Source: a virus. Taken from it: a DNA stretch of 64,000 bases. The notes below the pieces were generated by a model. It did no database searches. It was not told the origin of the DNA and saw only the letters and a program-made list of their open reading frames with translations. Below, piece by piece: positions 25,116 to 34,493 of the stretch. Every line of letters starts with the position of its first letter. Position 1 is the stretch's first letter. The stretch is from the IMG/VR virus record IMGVR_UViG_3300044451_000434, positions 100,108-164,107 of that record. One strand, 5' to 3'. The position numbers and the translations under genes are program-made.

Positions 25116-26057
25116 ATGGATAAAATTTACACAGGTTTTGGCCCGCTTACCACTTTAACAAATCCCAAAGAGGCAAGCATGACCCTCAACATGTTTAAGG
25201 ATATTGCACGCTCAAAGCAGGCACAGTCTATCAATCAGATTGCCACTGAACAACAGAATGAGATCACGGCCGAAGAAGCAAGGAAACGGGTTGATAACAA
25301 AGAAATATATATGATAAATATCGCTGGATTGCACTACCGACTTCTTGATCCTGAAAGAAAGAAAAAGGTACTCAATCATTTCATAAATGAAATATCAACT
25401 GGTCGCTCGGCTGAGAAAAATATTGAATATGCGTTCAGAAATAGTAATATTATCCTTCCTTTGTCGATGGCAGAAAAGAAAGCGATGGCTCTCGCAATAC
25501 TCAAAGGTGAGTTGGTCAATATCCAGTCTACCCCCAAACAGCCTGCAGAACAGCCTAGAGATCAGCAGCAGCCCAAGGCTCAGGAAGCTCCATCAGCAGG
25601 TTCGGCTAACGCAGACAGTTCAAGACAATCACCAGTCGCTGTAGATAACAATGCAGGCAGTAAGGTAGACACTAAGCAGACTCAGCAGACTGCTGCAGGT
25701 GGAGAGTCAAAAAATAAAACCCCTAGTCAGGGAAGCGGTTTTGGTGCTGGACTTCTGTCTCTCGTCGGGCAGGGTCTAGTAGCCGTTATTGATGCAATCA
25801 AAAAGTTGCCGTCTGCGCCCAAAGTTTCCGATCAGGTTCTTGCTCAAATGATTGTAGCAGATCAGCCGCAATATTGGTTCCCGAACAACGCGGTGTCAGA
25901 AACTGGTTTTTATGGACCGTTTATCCGTGGACAGAACATTTTCTGGGCAGAAATAGAGTATAACGGTGAAGCCGAACAATTCATGTACAGTGGTAGATAT
26001 GCATCGGTTCCTGTTGTGGCATCTCAGGCAGTTAAGGAATCTGCTCGGGGCACCTAA
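25116..26057 (+). CDS. Unknown protein with disordered centre (313 aa)
   Basis: Start at ATG 25116 with TAGGAG four to five bases upstream; an in-frame ATG 19 codons earlier overlaps the preceding gene. N-terminal helical domain (residues 1-140, LNMFKDIARSKQAQSINQIA), a Gln/Ser/Pro-rich linker (about 150-215), and a C-terminal domain with QYWFPNNAVSETGFYGPFIR and EAEQFMYSGRY. Last gene of its run, followed by a terminator. Probable virion protein. Confidence 0.65.
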   Translation: MDKIYTGFGPLTTLTNPKEASMTLNMFKDIARSKQAQSINQIATEQQNEITAEEARKRVDNKEIYMINIAGLHYRLLDPERKKKVLNHFINEISTGRSAEKNIEYAFRNSNIILPLSMAEKKAMALAILKGELVNIQSTPKQPAEQPRDQQQPKAQEAPSAGSANADSSRQSPVAVDNNAGSKVDTKQTQQTAAGGESKNKTPSQGSGFGAGLLSLVGQGLVAVIDAIKKLPSAPKVSDQVLAQMIVADQPQYWFPNNAVSETGFYGPFIRGQNIFWAEIEYNGEAEQFMYSGRYASVPVVASQAVKESARGT

Positions 26058-26071
26058 AAATATTCTACTCT

Positions 26072-26107
26072 AAAAAAGGGGGCTGTCCACTAGGCTGCCA
26101 CTTTTTT
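26072..26107. terminator. Bidirectional terminator-like hairpin
   Basis: AAAAAAG...GGC paired with GCC...CTTTTTT around a central loop, with one small bulge. It has a T run on the right for plus-strand transcripts and, read in reverse, an equivalent T run for the minus-strand genes, and it lies between convergent genes ending at 26057 and 26121. Confidence 0.7.
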
Positions 26108-26120
26108 CTTATGATTTCGC

Positions 26121-26270
26121 TTATTTGCTCTGTTTCTTCACATAATTAACACAACGTTCGTATTTCTTTTTGTCATCTCTGCCGACAGATACTGTGCAAA
26201 TAGCCCACGGATTGGGGTCATATTCTTTTTTATTCTTTTTGGCCAGCTTATGCCAATTGCCGTCATTCAT
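26121..26270 (-). CDS. Small basic protein with C-x-V-G-R motif (49 aa)
   Basis: Starts at an ATG sharing ATGA with the preceding gene. Sequence MNDGNWHKLAKKNKKEYDPN followed by PWAICTVSVGRDDKKKYERC. The N-P-W-A-I-C-T-x-S-V-G-R-x-D-K-x-K-Y-E-R-C-V pattern is one I recall from small phage and metagenomic proteins of unknown function. Coding is well supported by coupling and composition. Confidence 0.65.
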   Translation of the reverse strand: MNDGNWHKLAKKNKKEYDPNPWAICTVSVGRDDKKKYERCVNYVKKQSK

Positions 26271-26899
26271 CGCCTTGTCCTTGGTCTCGACCGGTTTTTT
26301 CTAGCCATTGCTATTGCTGCTTCTGATTGTGCTGCTATTGCTGCTTTTGCTTCTGCTGCTTTTTGCTTCCGTGCTGCTGCTTCTTCTTGCTTCTGTCTGT
26401 CAGCGTTGTTTTTGATATTGATATTATTTATGACCATTTTTGTGTACGGTTCAACAAGATCACCATTTGTGTTATACTGATAGATGTACTCCCTTACCCT
26501 ATCTGAATACATTTCAATTGTTTCACCACGCTGCATTTTTGGTACGCTTTTTAAAAAAGCATCTCTTGTAGCAACATAGTCCTCGGCACTCATTTGTGAA
26601 AGGACGGCCTCATCTCCCTCAAGTATTGCCATGATCTGTTCTTGGACACCGATCCTGCCACTCTCTCTAGAAATTGTGTAAGCTTCGCCTTGCTTTTTCC
26701 ACAAATGTTTCCACTCTGCTTTCAGTTGCTCTATCTGTTGCTGTCTCTGTTGTTCAAGTTGTGGATCTTTATTTTGGGGCTGATTATTAAGATTATTCAA
26801 CTGTCTAGAAATCTCATTCATTCTATAAGATATGTCAACGATTGTAGCATTCCCCTGATGTCCATGTTGTGCTGTCTTTGAAATGTTATATATACCCAT
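26267..26899 (-). CDS. Coiled-coil protein (210 aa)
   Basis: I use the ATG at 26899; a longer frame reaches 26968 but would overlap the divergent gene. Gln/Asn-rich helical stretch (LNNLNNQPQNKDPQLEQQRQ), then helical blocks and a long Ala/Lys/Glu helix at the end (residues about 175-200) finishing in KNRSRPRTRR. Probably elongated. No family recognised. The polynucleotide bias GCT/TGC in its last 120 bases reflects the Ala-rich helix. Confidence 0.6.
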   Translation of the reverse strand: MGIYNISKTAQHGHQGNATIVDISYRMNEISRQLNNLNNQPQNKDPQLEQQRQQQIEQLKAEWKHLWKKQGEAYTISRESGRIGVQEQIMAILEGDEAVLSQMSAEDYVATRDAFLKSVPKMQRGETIEMYSDRVREYIYQYNTNGDLVEPYTKMVINNINIKNNADRQKQEEAAARKQKAAEAKAAIAAQSEAAIAMARKNRSRPRTRR

Positions 26900-26943
26900 A
26901 CAAGGTATTTTGCATGCAATGGTCGAAAAACCTCTAGGATAAC

Positions 26944-27444
26944 ATGTCAAAAGACAAAGATGATACATTGACAGAAACGGGTATGCAGATTGCCGAAGAC
27001 GCCATTATTCATATTTCAGCGGGACTTGATGAATTCAACCACAACCCTCTCCCCTCAAAAATTACAAATGATATAAGTGTTAATCTTGCTCTACATGGTC
27101 CCGACGGTACAGACTATGACAGAAGTTGGTTGTCATCACTGATAAAAAATATTATTGAAGAAATTGAACAATCAATAACAATGACGTATATCAGGCTTGA
27201 AAAACCCGCAAGGTTCTTTGGAAAAATGCATTTCAGAAAATCTTGTCCTGAAGTCAAAGACATGAATGTAAAGAATGATTACCAATCCCAAAGGCGGGCA
27301 ACTCCTAGTGAGATAGCATCATTGGTTCAGATCTTAAATATAATTAAAATAAAAGATTTTGTCTATAATGTTAGAAATTGTTGTATGTCCGTTGATAGGG
27401 CATGCAGGCAACTAGAATTGGCTGTTGAAAGATTTTCTCGATGA
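26944..27444 (+). CDS. Unknown protein (166 aa)
   Basis: TAGGAT before the ATG. Mostly helical, with LHGPDGTDYDRSWLSSLIKN and ACRQLELAVERFSR at the end. First of three plus-strand genes coupled by ATGA overlaps, divergent from the coiled-coil gene. No recognised domain. Confidence 0.65.
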   Translation: MSKDKDDTLTETGMQIAEDAIIHISAGLDEFNHNPLPSKITNDISVNLALHGPDGTDYDRSWLSSLIKNIIEEIEQSITMTYIRLEKPARFFGKMHFRKSCPEVKDMNVKNDYQSQRRATPSEIASLVQILNIIKIKDFVYNVRNCCMSVDRACRQLELAVERFSR

Positions 27445-28028
27445 AAGAAATCATATCGAAATCATATTCAGAAAAGAAAGCATCTCTCGGCGAATCAATG
27501 TCTCGTGGTTTTGACATGTTCTCAAGGATGACAAACCATCCTTTGTGGAGGAGTTTTTGGAGAGGAACCCACTTGGACGCAAAGTCTGGTATGCTTGGGC
27601 AGGGGCTGAAAGCCCTTGAAATATATGGGGTGACAGACAGGGAGGGTCGAGAGTTAGCCTCGGCCACTAGAGACATGGTTTCTCTTATCGATGCCACTGA
27701 ACCAGAATGCTTCAAGATACCAGATTCTCTGAAAGATGTGCTTGAGAAAATGAACTCCAATACGTCATCTATAATTAAAGATTATAAAAATAAATCTAAA
27801 CGGTGGAGAAATTGGTGTAATGAGAATTTTGATTTTGGTCCATTCTCCTCTGCGTACAATAGATACATAAAAAAACACACCAATGAAATCGGCAAGATTG
27901 AAAATAAAGCAATTGAATTCTCAGATTTACAAATGTCTTTGCTATTTGAATCAGTCTACAAACTCCTAAAAAGAATACAAAACACCAGAAATTCAAATCC
28001 ACAACTAGGAGAAGGACTGTGTATATGA
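27441..28028 (+). CDS. Unknown protein (195 aa)
   Basis: ATGA overlap with the gene before. Helical, with aromatic-rich blocks (HPLWRSFWRGTHLDAKSG, RWRNWCNENFDFGPFSSAYN). No known family. Its coupling to both neighbours suggests the three products are needed together. Confidence 0.65.
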   Translation: MKEIISKSYSEKKASLGESMSRGFDMFSRMTNHPLWRSFWRGTHLDAKSGMLGQGLKALEIYGVTDREGRELASATRDMVSLIDATEPECFKIPDSLKDVLEKMNSNTSSIIKDYKNKSKRWRNWCNENFDFGPFSSAYNRYIKKHTNEIGKIENKAIEFSDLQMSLLFESVYKLLKRIQNTRNSNPQLGEGLCI

Positions 28029-28471
28029 ATGATGTCACTAAACTTGTCAGGGCCCAACATGATATCCCAATTTCTGCAGAATCTCAGATTATAGCAGACA
28101 GCATCAGCAACACAAAAAACGCCATCTCATTGGCTGCTGCTATGGTCATAAAAAATGAACATATGCAGTCAACCATAGTCGGTCTTGTTTTAGAAATAGA
28201 AAAAATAAAGAATCAGGCCAAACAACTTGCCAAATATATGGAAGAATATGTTCCTGAGGACAGGGCTGCCATAGAAATGGCAAATAAGCTCGGCAGGGGG
28301 TCTGAAGCGCCTAATGGGGAATACCTTGCTCAAGCCATGCGGAAGGCTGTCTCTGCTACAAAGAAGGCTTCTATTGAGGCTGTCAAGTCATGCAGCTCAG
28401 ACACAATGAGAGAGTTGTCAGAAAGCATATCTCTACTTGATAGGGCGTTCACCAGCTCAGGTATTGGATGA
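28025..28471 (+). CDS. Unknown helical protein (148 aa)
   Basis: Start ATG at 28025 overlaps the previous stop by ATGA (a GTG two codons earlier is less likely). Helical throughout, with Ala, Lys and Ser (NTKNAISLAAAMVIKNEHMQ, QAMRKAVSATKKASIEAVKS). Its end overlaps the end of the convergent gene by 15 bases. Function unknown. Confidence 0.65.
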   Translation: MNDVTKLVRAQHDIPISAESQIIADSISNTKNAISLAAAMVIKNEHMQSTIVGLVLEIEKIKNQAKQLAKYMEEYVPEDRAAIEMANKLGRGSEAPNGEYLAQAMRKAVSATKKASIEAVKSCSSDTMRELSESISLLDRAFTSSGIG

Positions 28472-28945
28472 TCCTATCCACGACCATGACAGTATTTTTG
28501 ATGAAAACTCTCCTGTTGATATTTCAGAAACACTGCAGTTAAGATCTTTCCATTCTGCGGATGAATCTCCAATTGGAAAATCATTTTCACCAGAAGCTTC
28601 TGCAAGTTCATTAGCAACCAACGCGGGACATGCAACAAAGTTTTCACGCATAAACTCAGCAACAGATATTCTGTGACTAGATCTAACTGATTTAGAAAAA
28701 TCCTTGAACAACTTAACTGATCTAGGTACAGAGATGTCTATCATTCTCTGAAGATCACTACCTAAGGTTGCTATGCCTGTCAAGAAAGACCTAGATCTAA
28801 AATTAAGATAATTGGTTTCTGTCTTATAGACTGTAGATATCAATCTTGGAAGTTCGTCTACAATGTCTGACATTTGTTCTTTTATTAAAGCAACCGTGCT
28901 CAAAGATTCCCAAAATGTTCTTGGTTTTATTATTGGATTGATCAT
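28457..28945 (-). CDS. Unknown helical protein (162 aa)
   Basis: ATG overlaps the stop of the 598-residue gene by ATGA. Helical N-terminal two thirds (STVALIKEQMSDIVDELPRL, SVPRSVKLFKDFSKSVRSSH) and an acidic C-terminus. Tail-to-tail overlap with the plus-strand gene. No family recognised; general look is similar to the three plus-strand neighbours. Confidence 0.65.
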   Translation of the reverse strand: MINPIIKPRTFWESLSTVALIKEQMSDIVDELPRLISTVYKTETNYLNFRSRSFLTGIATLGSDLQRMIDISVPRSVKLFKDFSKSVRSSHRISVAEFMRENFVACPALVANELAEASGENDFPIGDSSAEWKDLNCSVSEISTGEFSSKILSWSWIGSSNT

Positions 28946-30738
28946 GTGGTTGCTATGGTGGTCGTTTCAAACCACTCCCCCACCTTTGTCCTGTCAAGAA
29001 TTTGTCTAACCATCACCCTGCCTCTTTCAGACATTTTCAAACTAGATCCAGAAGTTGAGTTCATTCTTATTTTTGCGCCAACTCTACCAGAGAATACTCC
29101 CAATTGAGGTATTTCTTTCATCTTACCTGAATATATTTCATACTTCCATCTGCTATGGGTGTTGTAACTTTTCAATTCGTCGACCAGGTCTCCGTCTTCG
29201 TTGTACACCCTCGCTTGAAAGTGTATAAATCCAAGAGCCCCATCCATGTCCTTCAGGGGAAACTCTGCAGTCCAAGTTCCTGGCTTCTCCACATTTATTG
29301 TTTCCTTTATCAATTGTGGACCTCCAGGAGTATATGATATAAAAGATGCAGAAAGTTTTTGATTTGCATTTAAAATGAACTCAATAAATGAGGGTTCAAT
29401 ATTTAAATCTGATTGACCATACGATATTTGAGATATAAAATGATTGTAACCCATCATCAAAAAAGAAAGTTTGCCCTTCGTGCTTACAACCCCGTTGTAT
29501 TTTGAAAAAGATGTTACAGTTTCTTTCATTTTTAATTTAAAAATAGAATCTACAATGTCGGTTGATGGTCTTAAAAAATTATTAAGAAATGAGTCTATCT
29601 TCTTTCCGCTCCTGTCCATCTTGGCTGCTATCTGTGATACCATGAACATGGTTTCTTCCAACATTTCCACGCTGTTCAATTTAAAATTTGCCACAGAATT
29701 TTTGACATTGAATTTTCCAAACGGACATCCTATGCATCCAAACGATGTGTCTAATATAGGGCTTGAAAGACACCAGGCCTCTCCACATGTTTCCTTTTTT
29801 GATACTGATATGAACATGGCTGTTGGGTGTGGAGCCCCTCCAAACTCATCGTACTGCCCATATGGATCCTGCTGCACATATGGGTCAATCATATCCGCAG
29901 GTGGTGGACCAACTGAGCCAATTATAAAACTATATCCAGCAGATGCGGCAGACACACACGGTGAAAAACCGCCATCTGACGGTCTCACCTTAGACAGGGA
30001 TCCTCCATCGGCATTCACAAATATTGCCCTCTTGTCAAATCCACTTACGAAATAAGATTCATTAGCCTCTTGCAAACCCCATCCATAAAAGAAACTGTCT
30101 CCTGAAATATAAGGGAATGAAGAGTCATAAGGTATTGGCTGTTCGACCGATCTTCTGTATGAAGGAAACATTTCAGGTGCTAGTCCATTTTCAAACTCCT
30201 GTAAAGATTCAGATAAATAATTACTTTTCTTTCCTCGAGGTGCGTGTGGGTCAAGTAGTAGACTTCCATACACATCAACCCCAGCAAGGTTTGAAACGGC
30301 CTGGTCAATCAACTTTTTTGATTGAGAAAAGGTGGGCATGTCTAATGAAGATGCTGGTATTATATTCAACTCATAAAGTTTAGATGCTCTGTAATTCCCA
30401 GAAGCGTGGAAGGCTTCGTTTATTTTACCTGGCTTAAATGGGTATGGACTTGACAGCCGCGAGCAGGATGAAATGTACCCACCATTGTGGATGAACGCCA
30501 CTGGCACCCGAAATCCGAGTACAAATGCACTTACGCCTTCTCTTCCTGCGTTTCTTAGGGGAACTTCTACGGTGTTCCTGAATTCTTCATAAGAACCCAG
30601 AATTGAATCTGTTGAACAGTCTAACTGAACGGCTCTAGATGAAGGGACGCCAAGGGCAGCAAGATATAAATGCGCTAGTTCTCTACTTTCAGAAACGTTC
30701 GCGTTGTACCCAACAATAACCTTAAAATATTCAGGCAT
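28942..30738 (-). CDS. TIGR03790-like protein (598 aa)
   Basis: Starts at ATG 30738 sharing one base with the dUTPase stop; a TTG one codon before is possible. Residues 5-90 match the TIGR03790 pattern: KVIVGYNANVSESRELAHLY (cf. V-V-x-N-x-x-x-x-x-S-x-x-I-A-x-Y-Y), L-G-V-P-S-S, then YEEFRNTVEVPLRNAG and a V-x-G-x-R-V-P-V strand. TIGR03790 proteins are of unknown function in diverse bacteria. The middle has two Cys-rich bits (KETCGEAWCLSS, GCIGCPFGKF) and the last 150 residues are beta-rich. Whether it is a virion or an enzyme-like protein is unclear. Confidence 0.6.
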   Translation of the reverse strand: MPEYFKVIVGYNANVSESRELAHLYLAALGVPSSRAVQLDCSTDSILGSYEEFRNTVEVPLRNAGREGVSAFVLGFRVPVAFIHNGGYISSCSRLSSPYPFKPGKINEAFHASGNYRASKLYELNIIPASSLDMPTFSQSKKLIDQAVSNLAGVDVYGSLLLDPHAPRGKKSNYLSESLQEFENGLAPEMFPSYRRSVEQPIPYDSSFPYISGDSFFYGWGLQEANESYFVSGFDKRAIFVNADGGSLSKVRPSDGGFSPCVSAASAGYSFIIGSVGPPPADMIDPYVQQDPYGQYDEFGGAPHPTAMFISVSKKETCGEAWCLSSPILDTSFGCIGCPFGKFNVKNSVANFKLNSVEMLEETMFMVSQIAAKMDRSGKKIDSFLNNFLRPSTDIVDSIFKLKMKETVTSFSKYNGVVSTKGKLSFLMMGYNHFISQISYGQSDLNIEPSFIEFILNANQKLSASFISYTPGGPQLIKETINVEKPGTWTAEFPLKDMDGALGFIHFQARVYNEDGDLVDELKSYNTHSRWKYEIYSGKMKEIPQLGVFSGRVGAKIRMNSTSGSSLKMSERGRVMVRQILDRTKVGEWFETTTIATT

Positions 30739-31229
30739 CAACTACCTGTTGATCCAAAACCTCCAGATCCCCTCCCTGACTGAGAAATGGAATCGCATAC
30801 GAATTCCGCCGCCATGGGCATCATGGGCACAAGTTGAGCAATTCGGTCACCTTTCTTGTATTTCTTCATAATTTCAGGGTTATTTTGATTTCTGATTGGT
30901 CTAAATGCGGCAATTATGTTTCCCCTGTAACCAGGATCAATAAGACCAACAGAGTTGCCCATCACCAAGTCTGTTTTGCAAACGCTACTGCGCGGGAACA
31001 GCAGCAAACATGCACCAAGAGGATCGCATTTTACGCCAGTGTTATACTTTATTAGATCTACCGATCCGTCATGACCAAATATCACATCCCCATCATCAAG
31101 AGCCACTAGATCCCATCCAGCGTCATCTGGGTGAGATTTTTGAGGAGGGGTTGCACCCTCTTCAAGTTGAACTTTGATAAAGTGCTTCAGGTTCAAAGAT
31201 GTGAAAGATACATTCATATAATGATACAT
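30738..31229 (-). CDS. dut: dUTP diphosphatase
   Basis: 163 residues with all five motifs of the trimeric dUTPase: D-A-G-W-D-L (36-41), P-R-S-S (79-82), G-L-I-D-P-G-Y-R-G (95-103), G-D-R-I-A-Q-L (127-133) and G-R-G-S-G-G-F-G-S-T-G (152-162). Hydrolyses dUTP to dUMP and pyrophosphate, keeping uracil out of DNA and supplying dUMP to ThyX, which is also encoded here. GAGG seven bases before the ATG. It follows the ribonucleotide reductase gene directly. Confidence 0.95.
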   Translation of the reverse strand: MYHYMNVSFTSLNLKHFIKVQLEEGATPPQKSHPDDAGWDLVALDDGDVIFGHDGSVDLIKYNTGVKCDPLGACLLLFPRSSVCKTDLVMGNSVGLIDPGYRGNIIAAFRPIRNQNNPEIMKKYKKGDRIAQLVPMMPMAAEFVCDSISQSGRGSGGFGSTGS

Positions 31230-31238
31230 TTTATATCC

Positions 31239-33779
31239 TCAGTTGCACTTGGTCCAACCACAAGACCTGCAGGTTACGCAGCCTTCCTGTCTGATCAGGC
31301 TGCACTTATCTTTATTTTCACAAGTTGCGCAAGTCTCTCCCGTAACTTCTGTTCCATCTGGGATGTATTTCTTCAAGGCTCGTGCAACAGACCTGCTGAA
31401 ATTGTTCATGTCTCCCTGAACCTTTTCAAGTTGCTGAACAATAAATTGTATATCTGCACCATGACGCAGGGCAGTCGAAATTATCCTTGTGAGGGCTGCT
31501 TCATCATCAGTTTCCTTTTCATTCAATTTGCTTATTGAAAGTCTGTTGTCAAGTTTGTCTACAAGGTCGATTCTGTATTTGCCCCTAGCTTCCTTCGTTG
31601 TCAGTCCTGAAATGAAAGACTTGGGAACCATCAACTCCTTGCCTCCTCCATCTGATTGGTTTGGGAGAGCAAAAACCTCATATGGCTTACCCTTAAGGAG
31701 CCCAACAAACACCACGAATGGCGACCCTTTAACCTGAATGTGATGAATATCGCAAGCGAGAGTCTCTGGTCTCTTGGGAGCTTTGGTGTTGATGATTTCT
31801 TCGTTCTTTGCGGCAGACGCCTTCTTCTCATCCACAAGAACGCCAGTTCTGCATCCATCGCGATAGATGGTGATGCCCTTGCACCCAGCCTTCCAGGCAG
31901 TTCTATATATCTCATCAACCGCATCAACCGTGACATCATTTGGCAGGTTTATGGTGGAACTGATGGCGTGATCTATATGCTTCTGAACAGAAGCCTGCAA
32001 CTTAACTCTCTTTTTCCAATCAAGTTCAGATGCAGTACTTCCTGCCCATGGGCTCTTGGCTATATCATCTTCTCCTGTGACATCCACCCACATCTTGACC
32101 TTTGGAGGATACACTTTAAACTCCATCCAATGGTCACCATTTTGGTCAACGAAATCGGATCGGAATCCAATGTCTCCTGGATTCCCCTTCTTTCTGCGGA
32201 TGTATGGTATTACCATAAACTGGGGCTCAATGCCAGAACTTGTCTGCGTCAAGATAGAAACCGATCCACATGGGGCGGTAGTTAGAAGAGCGATATTGCG
32301 TCTTCCATATTTCTGCATGTCGGCATAAAGTTCTGTATCTTCAGATTTTATTCGGTTTAAGAACGGATTGTCGGACTCCTTATCTGCATCCCAAACTGGG
32401 AAGGCTCCAATCTCCCTCGCCATGTCAACGCTGCTCCTGTAGGCAGACAATTTCATGGTCTTGTATATCTTTGTGATTGTAGATATTCCATCATCTGAAG
32501 TGTATGGCATTCCCAAAGCTGCAAGGGTGTCTCCAACAGCAGTCAATCCTGTTCCCGTTCGTCTCCCGTTTGATGCAGCACTCCTGATGTTTTTCCACAA
32601 CTCAATTTCCCGCTGACGAAATTTGATTTCTTCAGGATCTTTACTGACCTTATCAATTATTCTGTCGATACATTCGATCTCAAGATCCACCAAGTCGTCC
32701 ATCAACCTTTGGCACACGGCAACATGCTCAGAGAATAACTTGAAGTTGAATTTGGCTTTGCTAGTGAAAGGATTTTCAACATAACTGAAAGCATTCAAAA
32801 GCATCAGACGGCAAGAGTCAAATGCAGACAACGGAATTTCTGAACATGGATTCGTACTGATTGTCTCAAATCCATCAGACGAATAGCAATCAGCAGGGCT
32901 TTCCTTGATGATGTTGTCCCAGAACAGAAGACCAGGCTCAGCCATGTGGTGTGCATTTTCAACAATCAAGCGCCATATCTTCTTGGCATCGACACTCTTT
33001 CTGATCTTTGGCTCTTCCGAATTACACGGCCACTTCTGCTCGTATTCTTCTCCTCTGTCGACTGCCTCTAGGAAATCATCATAAAGCATGACTGAAATGT
33101 TAGCCCCTGTGACCTTTGTCGGGTCTCTCTTCATGACCGTAAATTCTTCGATATCAGGATGGTGGACATCAAGCGTCAACATGAGTGCACCACGTCGACC
33201 TGCCTGTCCAACCTCTCTGATAGAATTCGAAAATCGCTCTGCGAAAGATATCACACCGGTGCTTGTACGGGCGGCGTTTCTTGTGGAACTGCCGTTCGGT
33301 CTGAGGTTTGAAAGATTTAAACCAACTCCTCCACGACGCTTGCTGATCTGAACTAAGCACTCGTCTGCGGACATTATTGACCCATAAGAATCGTGCGGAG
33401 ATGCAACAACATAGCAGTTACTCAGGCTAATGTACTGCTGGTTATTGCCAATCCCGTACATCGGAGATCCCTGTGGCACTATGTATTTAAAGTGATCCAT
33501 CAGACTAAAAAGAAATTCAGCAGAATATGGATTCTTGAACTTTTTAGCCTCTATGCGTGCGAACTCTTTTGCGATCCTCCAGTGCATGTCCTCTGGGGAC
33601 CTTTCAAACAGGTTATTATTTCTATCTCGGAGGGCATATTTGTCCACGAATACTTTTGCAGACAAGTCATCTCCACCGAAGTAGACTGTGCTTGCAGTAA
33701 GAGCCTCCTGATAAGAATATGCAGCCGTTTCGCACGAGCCACATGAACCCCCGCCACAACATTTGTTTTCGTTTTTCAT
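31239..33779 (-). CDS. nrdJ: Class II (B12-dependent) ribonucleotide reductase
   Basis: 846 residues, GGAG before the start. Reduces ribonucleotides to deoxyribonucleotides using adenosylcobalamin. Active-site Cys122 in L-S-N-C-Y-V, the N-P-C-S-E loop at 310-314 (Asn310, Cys312, Glu314), and a C-terminal redox tail with C-V-T-C-R-S-C-G-W-T-K-C. The N-terminus also has a Cys-rich start (CCGGGSCGSC). No R2 subunit or glycyl-radical domain is present, which fits class II. It is transcribed with dut, and the phage would rely on host cobalamin. Paralogous activating partner not seen. Confidence 0.92.
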   Translation of the reverse strand: MKNENKCCGGGSCGSCETAAYSYQEALTASTVYFGGDDLSAKVFVDKYALRDRNNNLFERSPEDMHWRIAKEFARIEAKKFKNPYSAEFLFSLMDHFKYIVPQGSPMYGIGNNQQYISLSNCYVVASPHDSYGSIMSADECLVQISKRRGGVGLNLSNLRPNGSSTRNAARTSTGVISFAERFSNSIREVGQAGRRGALMLTLDVHHPDIEEFTVMKRDPTKVTGANISVMLYDDFLEAVDRGEEYEQKWPCNSEEPKIRKSVDAKKIWRLIVENAHHMAEPGLLFWDNIIKESPADCYSSDGFETISTNPCSEIPLSAFDSCRLMLLNAFSYVENPFTSKAKFNFKLFSEHVAVCQRLMDDLVDLEIECIDRIIDKVSKDPEEIKFRQREIELWKNIRSAASNGRRTGTGLTAVGDTLAALGMPYTSDDGISTITKIYKTMKLSAYRSSVDMAREIGAFPVWDADKESDNPFLNRIKSEDTELYADMQKYGRRNIALLTTAPCGSVSILTQTSSGIEPQFMVIPYIRRKKGNPGDIGFRSDFVDQNGDHWMEFKVYPPKVKMWVDVTGEDDIAKSPWAGSTASELDWKKRVKLQASVQKHIDHAISSTINLPNDVTVDAVDEIYRTAWKAGCKGITIYRDGCRTGVLVDEKKASAAKNEEIINTKAPKRPETLACDIHHIQVKGSPFVVFVGLLKGKPYEVFALPNQSDGGGKELMVPKSFISGLTTKEARGKYRIDLVDKLDNRLSISKLNEKETDDEAALTRIISTALRHGADIQFIVQQLEKVQGDMNNFSRSVARALKKYIPDGTEVTGETCATCENKDKCSLIRQEGCVTCRSCGWTKCN

Positions 33780-33824
33780 TTTTTCTCCATATTTCTTCTG
33801 ACAAATTAAGGTCTGATTACAAGA

Positions 33825-34490
33825 TTACGCTCTTACAGACGAAGATCTTTTTCTAATCATAGAAAGATATTTTTCTCTCCCTATTGCATATTTATAAAAT
33901 TTCCTTGTTGAATCGTAAACCGCTTCTGGATGGGGTGATAAGTTTTGCACTTCTTCCTGTGTGAAGTTTGTGAATATCCATTTTAGTCCGTTAACGCACA
34001 ACCTTGGTGTGTGCGGCTTCCAATCCCTGTTATTTCCGTAAAAGTCTGTCATGCGACCTTTTAAAATGCAATCCATGCCTAGCAAAAAGATAGGTTTGCA
34101 TCCAAGAGCCGCTGCAAACTGCACCGCCAATGGCCCCGTTGATCCTCGTCCATGAAGCACAGAAGGGTTAGAACTTTTGTGAAATTTTTGTCCACGAATA
34201 ACAAAGTGAGAAAATTTATTTCCTGGATCTGCTTTTGGCGTACATACGCACACTCCATCAAATCTTTCAAGATCCACTCTACAATCTTTCATCAACTCAG
34301 GATCTTGCCACATCAAAAAAGAAGTCTTTATAGCCCTATAAGACCTGTTGATCCCTATAGTAAGGAACGGCTCCACCATGGTGAGGTTGATATTAAGAAG
34401 AGAAGGAGCATTGCCTATGATAAAACATGGTGTTTCATAAAAAATTCCAGTCAATTTTGACAGTATAAATTTTTTCTCTTTTGCTGACAT
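33825..34490 (-). CDS. DUF115/MptE-like protein
   Basis: 221 residues. The N-terminal G-N-A-P-S-L-L-N motif (residues about 27-34), then FLTIGINRSYRAI, a central TGPLAVQFAAALGCKPIFLL and a G-M-D match the DUF115 / 6-hydroxymethylpterin diphosphokinase MptE-like fold that also includes sialyltransferase-like and flagellin-glycosylation enzymes. The substrate cannot be told. Given the sugar-enzyme genes elsewhere in the window, a sugar or glycan role is a fair guess; the family also includes pterin enzymes. Confidence 0.7.
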   Translation of the reverse strand: MSAKEKKFILSKLTGIFYETPCFIIGNAPSLLNINLTMVEPFLTIGINRSYRAIKTSFLMWQDPELMKDCRVDLERFDGVCVCTPKADPGNKFSHFVIRGQKFHKSSNPSVLHGRGSTGPLAVQFAAALGCKPIFLLGMDCILKGRMTDFYGNNRDWKPHTPRLCVNGLKWIFTNFTQEEVQNLSPHPEAVYDSTRKFYKYAIGREKYLSMIRKRSSSVRA

Positions 34491-34493
34491 GTA

